A program made the position numbers and the translations under genes. Shown piece by piece: positions 24,178-33,555 of a stretch of DNA of 44,146 bases. Positions within the stretch are counted from its first letter, which is position 1; the number at the start of each line of letters is the position of its first letter. The stretch lies in the NCBI GenBank assembly GCA_904420055.1, contig CAJFTV010000087.1, positions 1-44,146 on the forward strand, written 5' to 3'. The notes beneath the pieces were generated by a model. That model did not search any database and was not told the origin of the DNA. It saw nothing but the letters and a program-made list of their open reading frames with translations. This DNA comes from Candidatus Alloscillospira gallinarum. GTDB taxonomy: Bacteria > Bacillota > Clostridia > Oscillospirales > Oscillospiraceae.

Positions 24178-24202
24178 TGCTATAATTGTCTCATACAATT
24201 AT
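24178..24202 (+). promoter_or_regulatory. Extended -10 promoter with inverted repeat
   Basis: TGCTATAAT (core 24181-24186) is an extended -10 without a good -35. A perfect inverted repeat, ATAATTGT (24182-24189) and ACAATTAT (24195-24202), overlaps the -10 and the start point, as an operator would. Confidence 0.55.
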
Positions 24203-24243
24203 CCGAACATTTTCATCGAATATAATTCCACGGAGTATAAAAA

Positions 24244-25035
24244 ATGAAAAAAGTAAAATTGAAAAGCAATAAAAAAGTCATTATACCTGTAGTTGTAGTA
24301 TGTTTACTTATCATCCTTGCCGCAATTGGTATCTATTTTATAACTTCGGGCACAAATGAGGAAAAAGCCCTTGATACTTCACCAAATGAAGAAAAGGCAG
24401 AAAATATAGTCCCGTCAAGTGAACAAAATCTAATTAACAGTACTAATGATGATATAGATGAAGAAGCTGCAAAAGAAGAAACAGAAAATAGCAGTACAGA
24501 AATAACAAACAACACAGAGAATAAAGTTTCTGAAAGTATAAATGACAATATTTACAGCGACAATAATGATACGATAACTGGTGGACAAGCCGACGACAAT
24601 ATCTCCAGCAATGATAATTCCAGCAGCAACAGTGGTCAGTCTTCTGCCCAGCCCCATAGTCACACATGGGTTGACCATACTGCTTCCAAACAAGTGTGGG
24701 TGTCAAATATTGTAACTGTACCCGACTACGAGACACAAACAATCTACGGTGCACGCTTTTACACAATGAACAGCGATGGAAGCATGACTGCCAACGGCCC
24801 GACATACTGGTTTGAGAACGGGTTCACAAAAGACGACCTTAAGGCCATAATCCGCAACGGCATTAAGAACGCAGATGAAAATGGACTTTATAATGGTGTC
24901 TACTACGGCAACTACCAGAATGTAACAAAGACCGAACAGGTACAGGTGGGCTCGCATGAGGAGGACCAGGGGTACTATGAAGAACAGTCCTATATAGACT
25001 ATCAGTACTGTGCTGTTTGCGGTGAGCGAAGGTAG
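24244..25035 (+). CDS. Membrane-anchored protein with zinc-ribbon-like C-terminus
   Basis: A 263-residue protein. A basic N-terminus (MKKVKLKSNKK) precedes one transmembrane helix (about 12-33). A long low-complexity linker rich in Asn, Ser, Asp and Glu follows (about 35-135). The C-terminal domain opens with PHSHTWVDH and closes with YQYCAVCGERR, which together could bind zinc, as in other Clostridial surface proteins with a HxHxW...CxxCG frame. The bulk is expected outside the cell. The coding sequence, most of all the linker, is visibly more AT-rich than its neighbours, which suggests later acquisition or relaxed selection. CGGAG precedes the ATG. No function is known to me. Confidence 0.7.
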   Translation: MKKVKLKSNKKVIIPVVVVCLLIILAAIGIYFITSGTNEEKALDTSPNEEKAENIVPSSEQNLINSTNDDIDEEAAKEETENSSTEITNNTENKVSESINDNIYSDNNDTITGGQADDNISSNDNSSSNSGQSSAQPHSHTWVDHTASKQVWVSNIVTVPDYETQTIYGARFYTMNSDGSMTANGPTYWFENGFTKDDLKAIIRNGIKNADENGLYNGVYYGNYQNVTKTEQVQVGSHEEDQGYYEEQSYIDYQYCAVCGERR

Positions 25036-25070
25036 AAATATTCACTGAACAAGCGCAAAATCAAAAAAAG

Positions 25071-25094
25071 CCCTGTCCCAAATACTGGACAGGG
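25071..25094 (-). terminator. Second terminator for the 25161 gene
   Basis: CCCTGTCC and GGACAGGG form an 8-bp stem with an 8-base loop. On the minus strand it is followed by a run of seven T after GC, giving a terminator behind the one at 25115-25150. Confidence 0.65.
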
Positions 25095-25114
25095 AAAAAA
25101 GCAAATAATGGCAG

Positions 25115-25150
25115 AAAAAAGCCGTGAGAAGTCTCTCACGGCTTTTTATA
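25115..25150. terminator. Bidirectional terminator between convergent genes
   Basis: GCCGTGAGA and TCTCACGGC form a 9-bp stem with loop AGTC, and A- and T-runs lie on both sides. It serves the membrane-anchored protein gene on the plus strand and the 25161-25511 gene on the minus strand. Confidence 0.8.
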
Positions 25151-25160
25151 TTCAGGCTTC

Positions 25161-25511
25161 TTATTCCTCTTCGGTCTCTTCCGCCGGAGCCTCCTCCTGA
25201 CACTCCTCACAACAGGCAGTTCCGTCGTCCCTGCCGGAAATATCAATTACAATCCCGTCGTCCTCCGCCACATCTGCAAAGGCGGGGTCACTGGCCCAAT
25301 CGTATTTTGTATCAACAATATACTTGCCATCGTCCGTCTTGCTTATGCATATGCCATTTTTTCCGCCGGTTGTAAATTTTATCTCCTGAGAAGTCTCGTC
25401 GTCTGCCCACTTTTTGAGTCCGTACACAAGGCTTACCGCCGCGGCAGTTCCTGCTGCGGCCACAACGCCCGCCGTTATTTTAAGCGCCGTGCCTAATACG
25501 CTCTTACCCAT
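25161..25511 (-). CDS. Hypothetical membrane protein
   Basis: A 116-residue protein with one Ala/Val-rich hydrophobic N-terminal segment (about 5-31) that can serve as a membrane anchor or uncleaved signal. A mixed central part follows, including KFTTGGKNGICISKTDDGKYIVDTKYD. The tail is acidic with clustered cysteines, CCEECQEEAPAEETEEE. I do not recognise the family. The Cys-Cys-x-x-Cys group could bind metal. ATG 25511 is nine bases from AGGAGG; the TTG at 25517 is too close. It lies 78 bases downstream of nifS on the same strand, with no terminator seen between them. Confidence 0.6.
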   Translation of the reverse strand: MGKSVLGTALKITAGVVAAAGTAAAVSLVYGLKKWADDETSQEIKFTTGGKNGICISKTDDGKYIVDTKYDWASDPAFADVAEDDGIVIDISGRDDGTACCEECQEEAPAEETEEE

Positions 25512-25589
25512 ATTCAAATACCTCCTAAGATATTTTTTCCAAACATCGTGTCTTTATTATATACAAGATATCGCAATTTTTCAACCGCT

Positions 25590-26726
25590 TCACAAAACCT
25601 TAATAAGTTTTTTACTCCCGCGGACGAGAGCGTCTATAAAATAGTCCGCCTCCTCCATTGTCGTGTACCTTGACAGGCTGACCCTTATCGCCCCGTCAAT
25701 TACTTTTGCCGGAAGTCCCATGGCCTCCAGCACATGGCTGCGTTTTCCCTTTTTACAGGCGGAACTCTTGGAGACAAAAATCCCCTCCGCCTCCAAAAAG
25801 TTCATCATCACCTCACTTCTGTAACCCGGAAGTCCAAGGCTCAATATGTGGGGCGCGTCGCTCTCTCCCAGAACTTCGGCGCCGTCTATTCCTGACAGGA
25901 CACCTTTTTCAATGTGAGCTTTTATCTCCCTCATTCTTTTGGTGTTTTCCGCCATCTCCTTCTTGCCAAGTCCGGCGGCACAGCCAAACCCCGCAATTGC
26001 CGGCATGGCCTCTGTGCCGGAGCGCAGGCCGCTCTCCTGGCCTCCCCCCTCAATAAACGCGCCGAGCTTTACGCCATTTTTAATATACAGGGCTCCGCAG
26101 CCCTTAGGCCCGTGTATCTTGTGTGAACTTAAGGATATGAGGTCGGCCCCCAGCTTTTTCACGTTTATGTCCACCTTACAGAGGGCCTGAACTGCGTCGG
26201 TGTGGATAATGGGGGCATATCCGCGTTTTTTTATAAGCCCCGCAATCTCTTTCACAGGGTTCACGGCACCCGTCTCATTGTTTACAAGTATCACAGACAC
26301 CAGCGCTGTGTCCTCCCGAACTGCCGCGGCAAGCTCCTCCGGGTCCACCCTGCCGCTTTTTCCCGGCATTATGCGTGTAATCTCAAAGCCTCTCTGCTCC
26401 AAAACCGCAGCGGGGCGGCCGACTGCGTCGTGCTCAGCACCCGTTATTACGATATGGCGGCCGCGGCGGCGCATCGTCTCCGCTCCCCGGAAAATTGCCC
26501 AGTTGTCAGCTTCGGTTCCCCCGGAGGTAAAATAAATCTCCTCAGGGCTGGCCCCAATTGCCCCGGCCACCTCCTCCCGGGCATTTTTGAGAAACACCTT
26601 TGCCTCTCTCCCCATAAGATGGGTTGAGGAGGGGTTCCCGTAATTCTCCTCCATAACACGGCACATAAGCTCCGCCGCCTCGTGCCTCACGCGCGTTGTA
26701 GCGGCGTTGTCAAGATAAACTCTCAT
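25590..26726 (-). CDS. nifS: Cysteine desulfurase (NifS/IscS family)
   Basis: A 378-residue PLP-dependent cysteine desulfurase that takes sulfur from cysteine as an enzyme persulfide. The visible marks are LDNAATT at the N-terminus, TSGGTEADN (68-76), His99 over the cofactor, SSHKIHGPKG with the PLP lysine Lys203, and the mobile active-site loop SSACKKGKRSHVL with Cys324. It is the group I NifS-like form without an IscU partner nearby. Possible sulfur acceptors in the window are TtcA and MtaB, both of which need sulfur or Fe-S clusters. The gene shares its promoter region with the divergent mtaB. GGAGACGAG precedes ATG. Confidence 0.93.
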   Translation of the reverse strand: MRVYLDNAATTRVRHEAAELMCRVMEENYGNPSSTHLMGREAKVFLKNAREEVAGAIGASPEEIYFTSGGTEADNWAIFRGAETMRRRGRHIVITGAEHDAVGRPAAVLEQRGFEITRIMPGKSGRVDPEELAAAVREDTALVSVILVNNETGAVNPVKEIAGLIKKRGYAPIIHTDAVQALCKVDINVKKLGADLISLSSHKIHGPKGCGALYIKNGVKLGAFIEGGGQESGLRSGTEAMPAIAGFGCAAGLGKKEMAENTKRMREIKAHIEKGVLSGIDGAEVLGESDAPHILSLGLPGYRSEVMMNFLEAEGIFVSKSSACKKGKRSHVLEAMGLPAKVIDGAIRVSLSRYTTMEEADYFIDALVRGSKKLIKVL

Positions 26727-26767
26727 ATTCTCGTCTCCGTAAATAACTAAGCTTTATAATCTGCCCC

Positions 26768-26820
26768 TTGTAACGCTCTGTTTATTGGGTTATTATATAC
26801 GTTACAGCGGTAAAACTCAA
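26768..26820. promoter_or_regulatory. Overlapping divergent promoters of nifS and mtaB
   Basis: Plus strand: TTGTAA (26768-26773), 17 bases, TATTAT (26791-26796). Minus strand: TTGAGT (26815-26820), 17 bases, TATAAT (26792-26797). The two -10 boxes share five bases, so polymerase can occupy only one promoter at a time. TGTAACG (26769-26775) and CGTTACA (26800-26806) form a flanking inverted repeat. Confidence 0.65.
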
Positions 26821-26834
26821 GAGGAGAGAGACTA

Positions 26835-28133
26835 TTGAAATTTACAATCGTAACCCTTGGCTGCAAGGTAAATCAGTTCGAATCCCAGGCTATGGAGCAG
26901 CTTCTTATTGAGAGGGGCCATGTCCCTGCAAAGCTCGGAGACGGCTGTGACGCCGTTATAATAAACTCCTGCGCCGTCACGGCAGAGAGCGGCAGAAAAT
27001 CCCGTCAGGCCGTGCGGCACTGCAAGAAGGCAGAGCCTCAGGCGATTATCGCTCTCGGCGGCTGCTACGCGCAGACAAAATCTCCGGAGCTTGACAGTCT
27101 CGGTGCCGACCTAATCGGCGGCAGCGGCGAGAGGGCCAAATTTGTCTCCGACCTTGAGACCGTGTATTTAAAAAGGACACAGCTTAAAACTACCGACGAC
27201 CCAAAGCTCCGGAAAGAATTTGAGATACTCCCCGGCGGAAGTGCAGAGGGGCGCACGCGCGCCGTTTTAAAAATTGAGGACGGCTGCCGAAACTTCTGCA
27301 CCTACTGCATCATTCCGTATCTGCGCGGTCCTGTGCGTTCCATGCCGCCTGACGAGATACGTCGGGAAAGTGAAAAGCTGTACAGAGACGGCTATGGGGA
27401 AATCGTAGTCACAGGAATTGAAATATCCTCCTATGGCCTCGACCTTCCCGGGAATGTCTCCCTGATAAATGCCATTGAGGAAATATCCGCCGCCGCGCCG
27501 GGTGTGCGGATACACTTAGGCTCTCTTGAGCCACGCACAGCCACGCGTGAGTTCTGCAGGGCGCTGAAGGATATCCCATTTATATGCCCGCACTTTCACC
27601 TGTCCCTTCAGAGCGGCTGCGACAGCGTGCTCCGGCGAATGGGCAGAAAATACGACACCGCCCTTTTTTACGAGAGCGTCATAAATTTAAGGGAGTTCTT
27701 CCCAAACTGCGGCATAACCACCGATGTCATAGCCGGATTTCCCGGCGAGACGGAGGAGGAACACAAGGACACACTGAGTTTTTTGAAAAAATGCCGTTTT
27801 TCAGCAATACACGTCTTTCCCTACTCCCCCCGTCCGGGCACAAAAGCCGCCCAGTCAGACGGACAGCTGCAAAAGGGAGAAAAACACCGCCGGTGCGCTG
27901 AGATATCATCTCTTGCCGGCACGATGTCCGATGATTTCAGGGCAGCACAGGTGGGCAAAACACTCAGCGTGCTGTTTGAGACATATGGAAATGGAATGTG
28001 GCACGGCCACACGGAAAACTACCTTGAGGCGGCTGTCCCCGGAGAAAATCTGAGGGGTAAGACACTCCCCGTACAAATCACGGGTTGTAATGGAAATATT
28101 CTTTGTGGAGAAGTAACAACCTCCGCTGTTTGA
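26835..28133 (+). CDS. mtaB: tRNA t6A37 methylthiotransferase MtaB
   Basis: A 432-residue radical-SAM methylthiotransferase that converts t6A to ms2t6A at position 37. The N-terminal MTTase domain has its three cluster cysteines, Cys10 (LGCKVNQFESQ), Cys46 (NSCAVT) and Cys77 (GGCYAQ). The radical SAM triad is Cys151, Cys155 and Cys158 (CRNFCTYC). A TRAM-like end follows. The LGCKVNQFES opening separates MtaB from MiaB. Its substrate t6A depends on TsaC, encoded at 16.5 kb. The start is TTG at 26835, with GAGGAGAG upstream. Its stop codon lies within the -35 of the serC promoter. Confidence 0.93.
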   Translation: MKFTIVTLGCKVNQFESQAMEQLLIERGHVPAKLGDGCDAVIINSCAVTAESGRKSRQAVRHCKKAEPQAIIALGGCYAQTKSPELDSLGADLIGGSGERAKFVSDLETVYLKRTQLKTTDDPKLRKEFEILPGGSAEGRTRAVLKIEDGCRNFCTYCIIPYLRGPVRSMPPDEIRRESEKLYRDGYGEIVVTGIEISSYGLDLPGNVSLINAIEEISAAAPGVRIHLGSLEPRTATREFCRALKDIPFICPHFHLSLQSGCDSVLRRMGRKYDTALFYESVINLREFFPNCGITTDVIAGFPGETEEEHKDTLSFLKKCRFSAIHVFPYSPRPGTKAAQSDGQLQKGEKHRRCAEISSLAGTMSDDFRAAQVGKTLSVLFETYGNGMWHGHTENYLEAAVPGENLRGKTLPVQITGCNGNILCGEVTTSAV

Positions 28134-28158
28134 CATTAGTTTGACAAAGCGATATAAT
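28130..28158 (+). promoter_or_regulatory. Consensus promoter of serC-serA
   Basis: TTGACA (28130-28135), 17 bases and TATAAT (28153-28158) match the sigma-A consensus in full. The -35 overlaps the mtaB stop codon. The 80-base leader contains a hairpin (28172-28203, TTTCC-C-GCCG with CGGC-A-GGAAA). Confidence 0.9.
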
Positions 28159-28248
28159 TTATAGATATAAATTTCCCGCCGTTTTTACGTTTGCGGCAGG
28201 AAAACAATATCCTTTTAAGGAACAATTTTTTAAAGAAGGTGCAGAAAA

Positions 28249-29334
<1,086 letters not shown>

Positions 29335-29361
29335 TAGTTTTACTGAAAGGACAAAAGTTCC

Positions 29362-30525
29362 ATGTATAAGGTTAAGACATTAAATAAAATATCAAAAATC
29401 GGCCTCAATGTGTTTACAGATAAATACACCGTGGCCGACGACTGTGAAAATCCCGATGCTATTTTAGTAAGAAGCGCAAAAATGCACGATATGGAGTTTA
29501 ACCCTGAGCTTCTCTGTATCGCCCGCGCCGGCGCCGGCACAAACAACATTCCCTGTGACCGCTGCGCTGAGGAGGGCATTGTGGTATTCAACACCCCCGG
29601 TGCAAACGCAAATTCTGTCAAAGAGCTTGTAATCTGCGCACTGCTTCTGGCCTCCCGCGATGTGGTGGGCGGAATCAAGTGGGTAGACTCCATTGCCGGA
29701 ACAGAAGATGTCGCCGGTCAGGTTGAAAAGGGAAAAAGCGCCTTTGTGGGTCCGGAAATCACCGGAAAGACCCTTGGTGTCATCGGCCTTGGCGCCATTG
29801 GCGCAAAGGTGGCAAACGACGCCGTCCGCCTTGGTATGAAGGTCTACGGCTACGACCCCTACATCTCTGTTGAGGCCGCATGGCGGCTCTCCGCCGGGGT
29901 TATCCACGCAACGGACCTCGACACAATTTTCCGTGAGTGCGACTATATTACAATCCACGTGCCCTATATGGAAGCCACAAAGCACACCATAAACGCAGAG
30001 ACAATCGGCAAGATGAAACAGGGCGTGCGCATTATAAACCTTGCTCGGGCGGAGCTTGTTGACGACGATGCCATTATAAAGGCGATTGAGGACGGTAAAG
30101 TAGCCCGCTATGTCACAGATTTTCCAAACAACAAGACTGCCGGTGTTCCAGGCATTGTGGCAATCCCCCACCTTGGCGCCTCCACACCTGAGAGCGAGGA
30201 TAACTGCGCCGTTATGGCCGCCAATGAGATAATCGACTATCTGGAAAACGGAAATATTGTGAACTCCGTCAACATGCCGGCGGCACACCTGCCGGTCACC
30301 GGAGACCCGAGAATATGCATTTTCCATCAGAACGTACCGGATATGATTGCGAAAATTACTTCTTTAATTTCCGCACAGGGCATAAATATTGAAAACATGG
30401 TAAATGCCAGCAAAAAGGGAGCCAAATACGCATATACACTGCTTGACGTTTTGCAGTTACCCGCCGGAATTGAGGAGGCACTCAAGGCCATTGACGGCGT
30501 AATGCGCGTACGCACCATCAAATAA
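29362..30525 (+). CDS. serA: D-3-phosphoglycerate dehydrogenase
   Basis: A 387-residue NAD-dependent dehydrogenase that opens serine synthesis from 3-phosphoglycerate. It has a split catalytic domain around a Rossmann fold with VIGLGAIGAKVAND (about 139-152). The catalytic Arg lies in NLARAELVDDDA and the catalytic His in IPHLGASTPESE. A short C-terminal ACT domain follows (about 316-387, ICIFHQNVPDMIAKI), so feedback by serine is possible. It lacks the intervening domain of longer PGDH types. It is co-transcribed with serC. Confidence 0.95.
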   Translation: MYKVKTLNKISKIGLNVFTDKYTVADDCENPDAILVRSAKMHDMEFNPELLCIARAGAGTNNIPCDRCAEEGIVVFNTPGANANSVKELVICALLLASRDVVGGIKWVDSIAGTEDVAGQVEKGKSAFVGPEITGKTLGVIGLGAIGAKVANDAVRLGMKVYGYDPYISVEAAWRLSAGVIHATDLDTIFRECDYITIHVPYMEATKHTINAETIGKMKQGVRIINLARAELVDDDAIIKAIEDGKVARYVTDFPNNKTAGVPGIVAIPHLGASTPESEDNCAVMAANEIIDYLENGNIVNSVNMPAAHLPVTGDPRICIFHQNVPDMIAKITSLISAQGINIENMVNASKKGAKYAYTLLDVLQLPAGIEEALKAIDGVMRVRTIK

Positions 30526-30542
30526 AATAATTGTAAACTGCA

Positions 30543-30581
30543 GGAAACCGTTTCCGTATGACGAGTGCGGAAACGGTTTTC
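30543..30581 (+). terminator. Terminator after serA
   Basis: GAAACCGTTTCCG and its complement form a 12-13 bp stem with an 11-base loop, ending in TTTTC. It separates the serine operon from the lipid kinase gene. The T-run is short, so termination may be partial. Confidence 0.65.
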
Positions 30582-30609
30582 TAAAATCTATACTCTGGGG
30601 GAATTTTCA

Positions 30610-31494
30610 ATGAAAAAACTTATGCTGCTTGTAAACCCCGTTGCCGGTAAGGGCAGTGCAAAATCTGTGCTGATGAGCATAGTCTCCTGCTTTAACGACG
30701 CGGGGTATGAGACAACAGTTTACGTCTCGTCACCTGAGCGCAGCATACAGTACCTGGCAGATGAATTTGGCTGGCATTATGACATGGTCGTGTGTATCGG
30801 CGGCGACGGCACGCTAAGCGAAACGGTAAACGGCCTGTTGAAAGATGGAAATCCTCCGCCAGTTCTGGGTTACATACCTGCCGGGTCAACAAACGACTTT
30901 GCCTCTACACTGGGACTTCCGAAAAATCTCCTTGAAACAGCGGCGCTGATTGCCAAAAATGAACCCGTACCTGTAGATTTAGGCTATTATAACGGAAACT
31001 ACTTCACATATGTGGCGGCGTTTGGAGCATTTGCAAACGTGTCGTATGCCACGCCGCAAAAGACAAAAAACACCTTTGGCCACCTGGCGTACATATTCGA
31101 GGGGCTGGCAAACCTTCCCTCTATTAAGCCGGTACACATAACTATCGAGTATGACGGCAGCACCCTCTCCGGGGACTTCATATTCGGGTGTGTGGCAAAC
31201 TCCACTTCCGTTGGTGGATTTGTTAAAATCGATCCAAACCTCGTGCTGTTAAACGACGGACTTTTTGAAGTCATACTCGTACGCAACCCGATGAATATAA
31301 TTGACTTTACAAATGTCATATCCAGCATTATATCCCAGTCCTATGACAACGGAAATGTTGTCCTTTTACACGCCAAAAAGATAAAATTTACTTTCGACAC
31401 TGCGGTTGACTGGTCCCGGGACGGCGAATACGGCGGGACTTACAGCACCATTACCATAGAAAACAAGCATGAGGCAATACAAATTGTCCGATAA
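30610..31494 (+). CDS. Diacylglycerol/lipid kinase family protein (YegS/DgkB-like)
   Basis: A 294-residue lipid kinase with a DAGK catalytic domain: LLVNPVAGKGSAKS at the N-terminus, the nucleotide motif CIGGDGTLSETVNGL (about 65-79) and the AGSTNDFA segment near 95. Members phosphorylate diacylglycerol or related lipids with ATP at the inner face of the membrane; DgkB recycles diacylglycerol in Gram-positive bacteria. ATG 30610 is preferred to an in-frame start at 30565 because GGGGG lies eight bases upstream and the family motif begins at once. It is followed after 25 bases by ymdB. Confidence 0.88.
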   Translation: MKKLMLLVNPVAGKGSAKSVLMSIVSCFNDAGYETTVYVSSPERSIQYLADEFGWHYDMVVCIGGDGTLSETVNGLLKDGNPPPVLGYIPAGSTNDFASTLGLPKNLLETAALIAKNEPVPVDLGYYNGNYFTYVAAFGAFANVSYATPQKTKNTFGHLAYIFEGLANLPSIKPVHITIEYDGSTLSGDFIFGCVANSTSVGGFVKIDPNLVLLNDGLFEVILVRNPMNIIDFTNVISSIISQSYDNGNVVLLHAKKIKFTFDTAVDWSRDGEYGGTYSTITIENKHEAIQIVR

Positions 31495-31519
31495 ACCGCA
31501 CCGGAAAGGCACTTAAATT

Positions 31520-32293
31520 ATGAACGTAAACATTCTCGCCGTGGGAGATGTCGCGGGGCCGGACGCCCTTGATTTTCTCTGTAAACGGCTTAATTCACTG
31601 AAAAAGCTGTACGGAATTGATTTTACCGTTGTAAACGGGGAAAATGCCTCCGGCATCGGCATTACCCCCTCCCAGGCGGACATGCTTTTAGACGCCGGTA
31701 CGGATATAATTACCCTTGGCAACCACACCTGGGGCAAAAGCGGCATTGAGGACTATTTAGACGACTGCCGGTATATCATACGTCCTGCAAACTTCGCGCC
31801 GCAGGTGCCGGGCCGCGGATTTGTCTGCGTTGACGCTTCCTTTGGCAGAGTCTGCGTCATAAACCTCATCGGCCGCTGTTCCATGAGCTTCGGACCGGAC
31901 AACCCCTTTTTTGCAGCGGACAAAATTCTGAAGGAGACCGGCTGCACCATAAACCTTGTGGATTTCCACGCGGAGGCCACCAGCGAAAAACTGGCCATGG
32001 CAAACTATCTGGACGGCCGCGTCTCAGCACTCTGGGGCACCCACACCCACGTTCAGACCTCTGACGCGTCGGTGATGCCAAAGGGCACCGGATATATAAC
32101 CGACCTCGGTATGTCGGGACCGATAAACTCTGTAATCGGTATCGCACCGGAGCTTTCTGTGTCCATGTTTCTGGGCAATCCCCCAAAGCGTTACCGCCCC
32201 GCCGCAGGCCCAAGCAAAATTGAGGGTGCAGTGTTCACAATTGACGCCAAGACCGGCCTGTGTACAGGTGCAGAGGCCATAAGAATTATATAA
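31520..32293 (+). CDS. ymdB: YmdB-type metallophosphoesterase (TIGR00282)
   Basis: A 257-residue calcineurin-like phosphoesterase of the YmdB family. Metal-binding motifs are in order: GDVAGPDA (Asp9), VVNGENASGIGI, TLGNHTWGK, DFHAEATSEK and GTHTHVQTSDA. YmdB of Bacillus subtilis hydrolyses 2',3'-cyclic nucleotides and affects biofilm and motility decisions; the reaction is transferred here by homology. The usual neighbours rny and recA are not in the window. An SDR gene follows after 14 bases. Confidence 0.9.
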   Translation: MNVNILAVGDVAGPDALDFLCKRLNSLKKLYGIDFTVVNGENASGIGITPSQADMLLDAGTDIITLGNHTWGKSGIEDYLDDCRYIIRPANFAPQVPGRGFVCVDASFGRVCVINLIGRCSMSFGPDNPFFAADKILKETGCTINLVDFHAEATSEKLAMANYLDGRVSALWGTHTHVQTSDASVMPKGTGYITDLGMSGPINSVIGIAPELSVSMFLGNPPKRYRPAAGPSKIEGAVFTIDAKTGLCTGAEAIRII

Positions 32294-32307
32294 TTTGGAG
32301 ATTTGAG

Positions 32308-33009
32308 ATGAAAACCGTCCTGATAACAGGCGCCTCCCGGGGAATCGGCGCCGCCTGCGCAGAAAAATTCTCCCTGGAAGGCTTCGATGTAATAATAAAC
32401 TACAACCGCTCGGAAAAAGCGGCCCTTGAGCTTGCGGATAAACTCCACTGCCGCGCCCTCCGCGCCGACGTCTCAGACGCCCGGCAGGTAGAGAATATGT
32501 TTAATGCCATAGAGAAAGTCGATATTTTAGTCTGCAACGCCGGCATTTCCGACGGCGGAAAAATGTTCTGCGACACCACTTTTCAGGACTGGGCGCGCAT
32601 ATTCTCCGTAAACCTTGGCGGAACAGTAAACTGCATTAAGTACGCCCTTCCCCATATGGTACATGAAAAATGGGGAAGAATTGTCACTATCTCCTCAATG
32701 TGGGGTATCAGCGGCGCGTCGTGTGAATCTGTTTACTCCTCCTCAAAGGCGGCGGTTATTGGGCTCACAAAGTCTTTAGCTCAGGAACTCGGCCCCTCCG
32801 GCATAACCGTAAACTGTATCGCCCCCGGCGTAATAGACACGGACATGAACGCCTGTTATGACGAGGCCACAATGAAAGAGCTGGCCATGGCCGCTCCCCT
32901 TTGCCGCACCGGTTCTCCCCGGGACGTGGGCGAGGCCGTTTTCTTTTTGGCAAATCAGGAATTTATCACCGGGCAGGTTTTGGGAGTTGACGGAGGTTTT
33001 CTGCTGTGA
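32308..33009 (+). CDS. FabG/YmfI-like short-chain dehydrogenase
   Basis: A 233-residue classical SDR with TGASRGIG (7-14), CNAG (77-80), Ser130, Tyr143 and Lys147, ending in the usual VLGVDGGFLL. It could be a beta-ketoacyl reductase, but no fatty acid genes lie nearby. In Bacillus, YmfI is a FabG-like SDR that reduces the 5-aminopentanone on elongation factor P. Its gene lies in the same chromosomal neighbourhood as ymdB, so that role is a reasonable alternative. GGAG precedes ATG 32308; an in-frame start at 32260 would lie inside ymdB. The stop overlaps the next gene by GTGA. Confidence 0.85.
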   Translation: MKTVLITGASRGIGAACAEKFSLEGFDVIINYNRSEKAALELADKLHCRALRADVSDARQVENMFNAIEKVDILVCNAGISDGGKMFCDTTFQDWARIFSVNLGGTVNCIKYALPHMVHEKWGRIVTISSMWGISGASCESVYSSSKAAVIGLTKSLAQELGPSGITVNCIAPGVIDTDMNACYDEATMKELAMAAPLCRTGSPRDVGEAVFFLANQEFITGQVLGVDGGFLL

Positions 33010-33506
33010 ATGATTTGATATTTTCACCGGCGTCCCCGGAGCTTTTGGACGACATCTGCGCCCTGTATCAGGACGTTACAGCCCATTTAAACAGTATGGG
33101 CATAATTCAGTGGGACGACGAATATCCAAACAGGGAAATCCTGTCAGAGGATATAGCTTCCGGTTCCATGTATGTAAGCATTATGGACGGAAGGCTCATA
33201 GCCGCATATGTACTGAACGATGACTCTGATATCGAGTACGAAACAGGCAACTGGGACACGGGCAGCAAAAGCCTTATACTCCACAGGCTGTGCACACACC
33301 CTGATTTTCAGGGGCAGGGATTTGGCCGCAAATCTGTACTCGACGCAGAAAAACGCGCAAGAGAGCTTGGCTGTGATTATCTTCGGCTTGACGCATTTGA
33401 GAAAAATCCCATATCTCTTGGGCTTTACAAGTCCATGGGATACAGAAATGCGGGCAGCGTCACATTTAGAATGGGTACATTCTATCTCTTTGAAAAAAAG
33501 CTGTAG
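33006..33506 (+). CDS. GNAT family N-acetyltransferase
   Basis: A 166-residue GNAT acetyltransferase. Its acetyl-CoA pyrophosphate loop reads LCTHPDFQGQGFGRKSVLDAEKRA (about 97-120, Q/RxxGxG/A motif), followed by LRLDAFEKNPISLGLYKSMGY, which is motif B. The acceptor substrate cannot be told. The start is GTG at 33006, overlapping the SDR stop by four bases, so it is translated in tandem with the SDR. Confidence 0.88.
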   Translation: MNDLIFSPASPELLDDICALYQDVTAHLNSMGIIQWDDEYPNREILSEDIASGSMYVSIMDGRLIAAYVLNDDSDIEYETGNWDTGSKSLILHRLCTHPDFQGQGFGRKSVLDAEKRARELGCDYLRLDAFEKNPISLGLYKSMGYRNAGSVTFRMGTFYLFEKKL

Positions 33507-33555
33507 GAGTATGTAAAATTTTGCCGTCTTAACCCGGCAGTCAGGAGGCACACAT

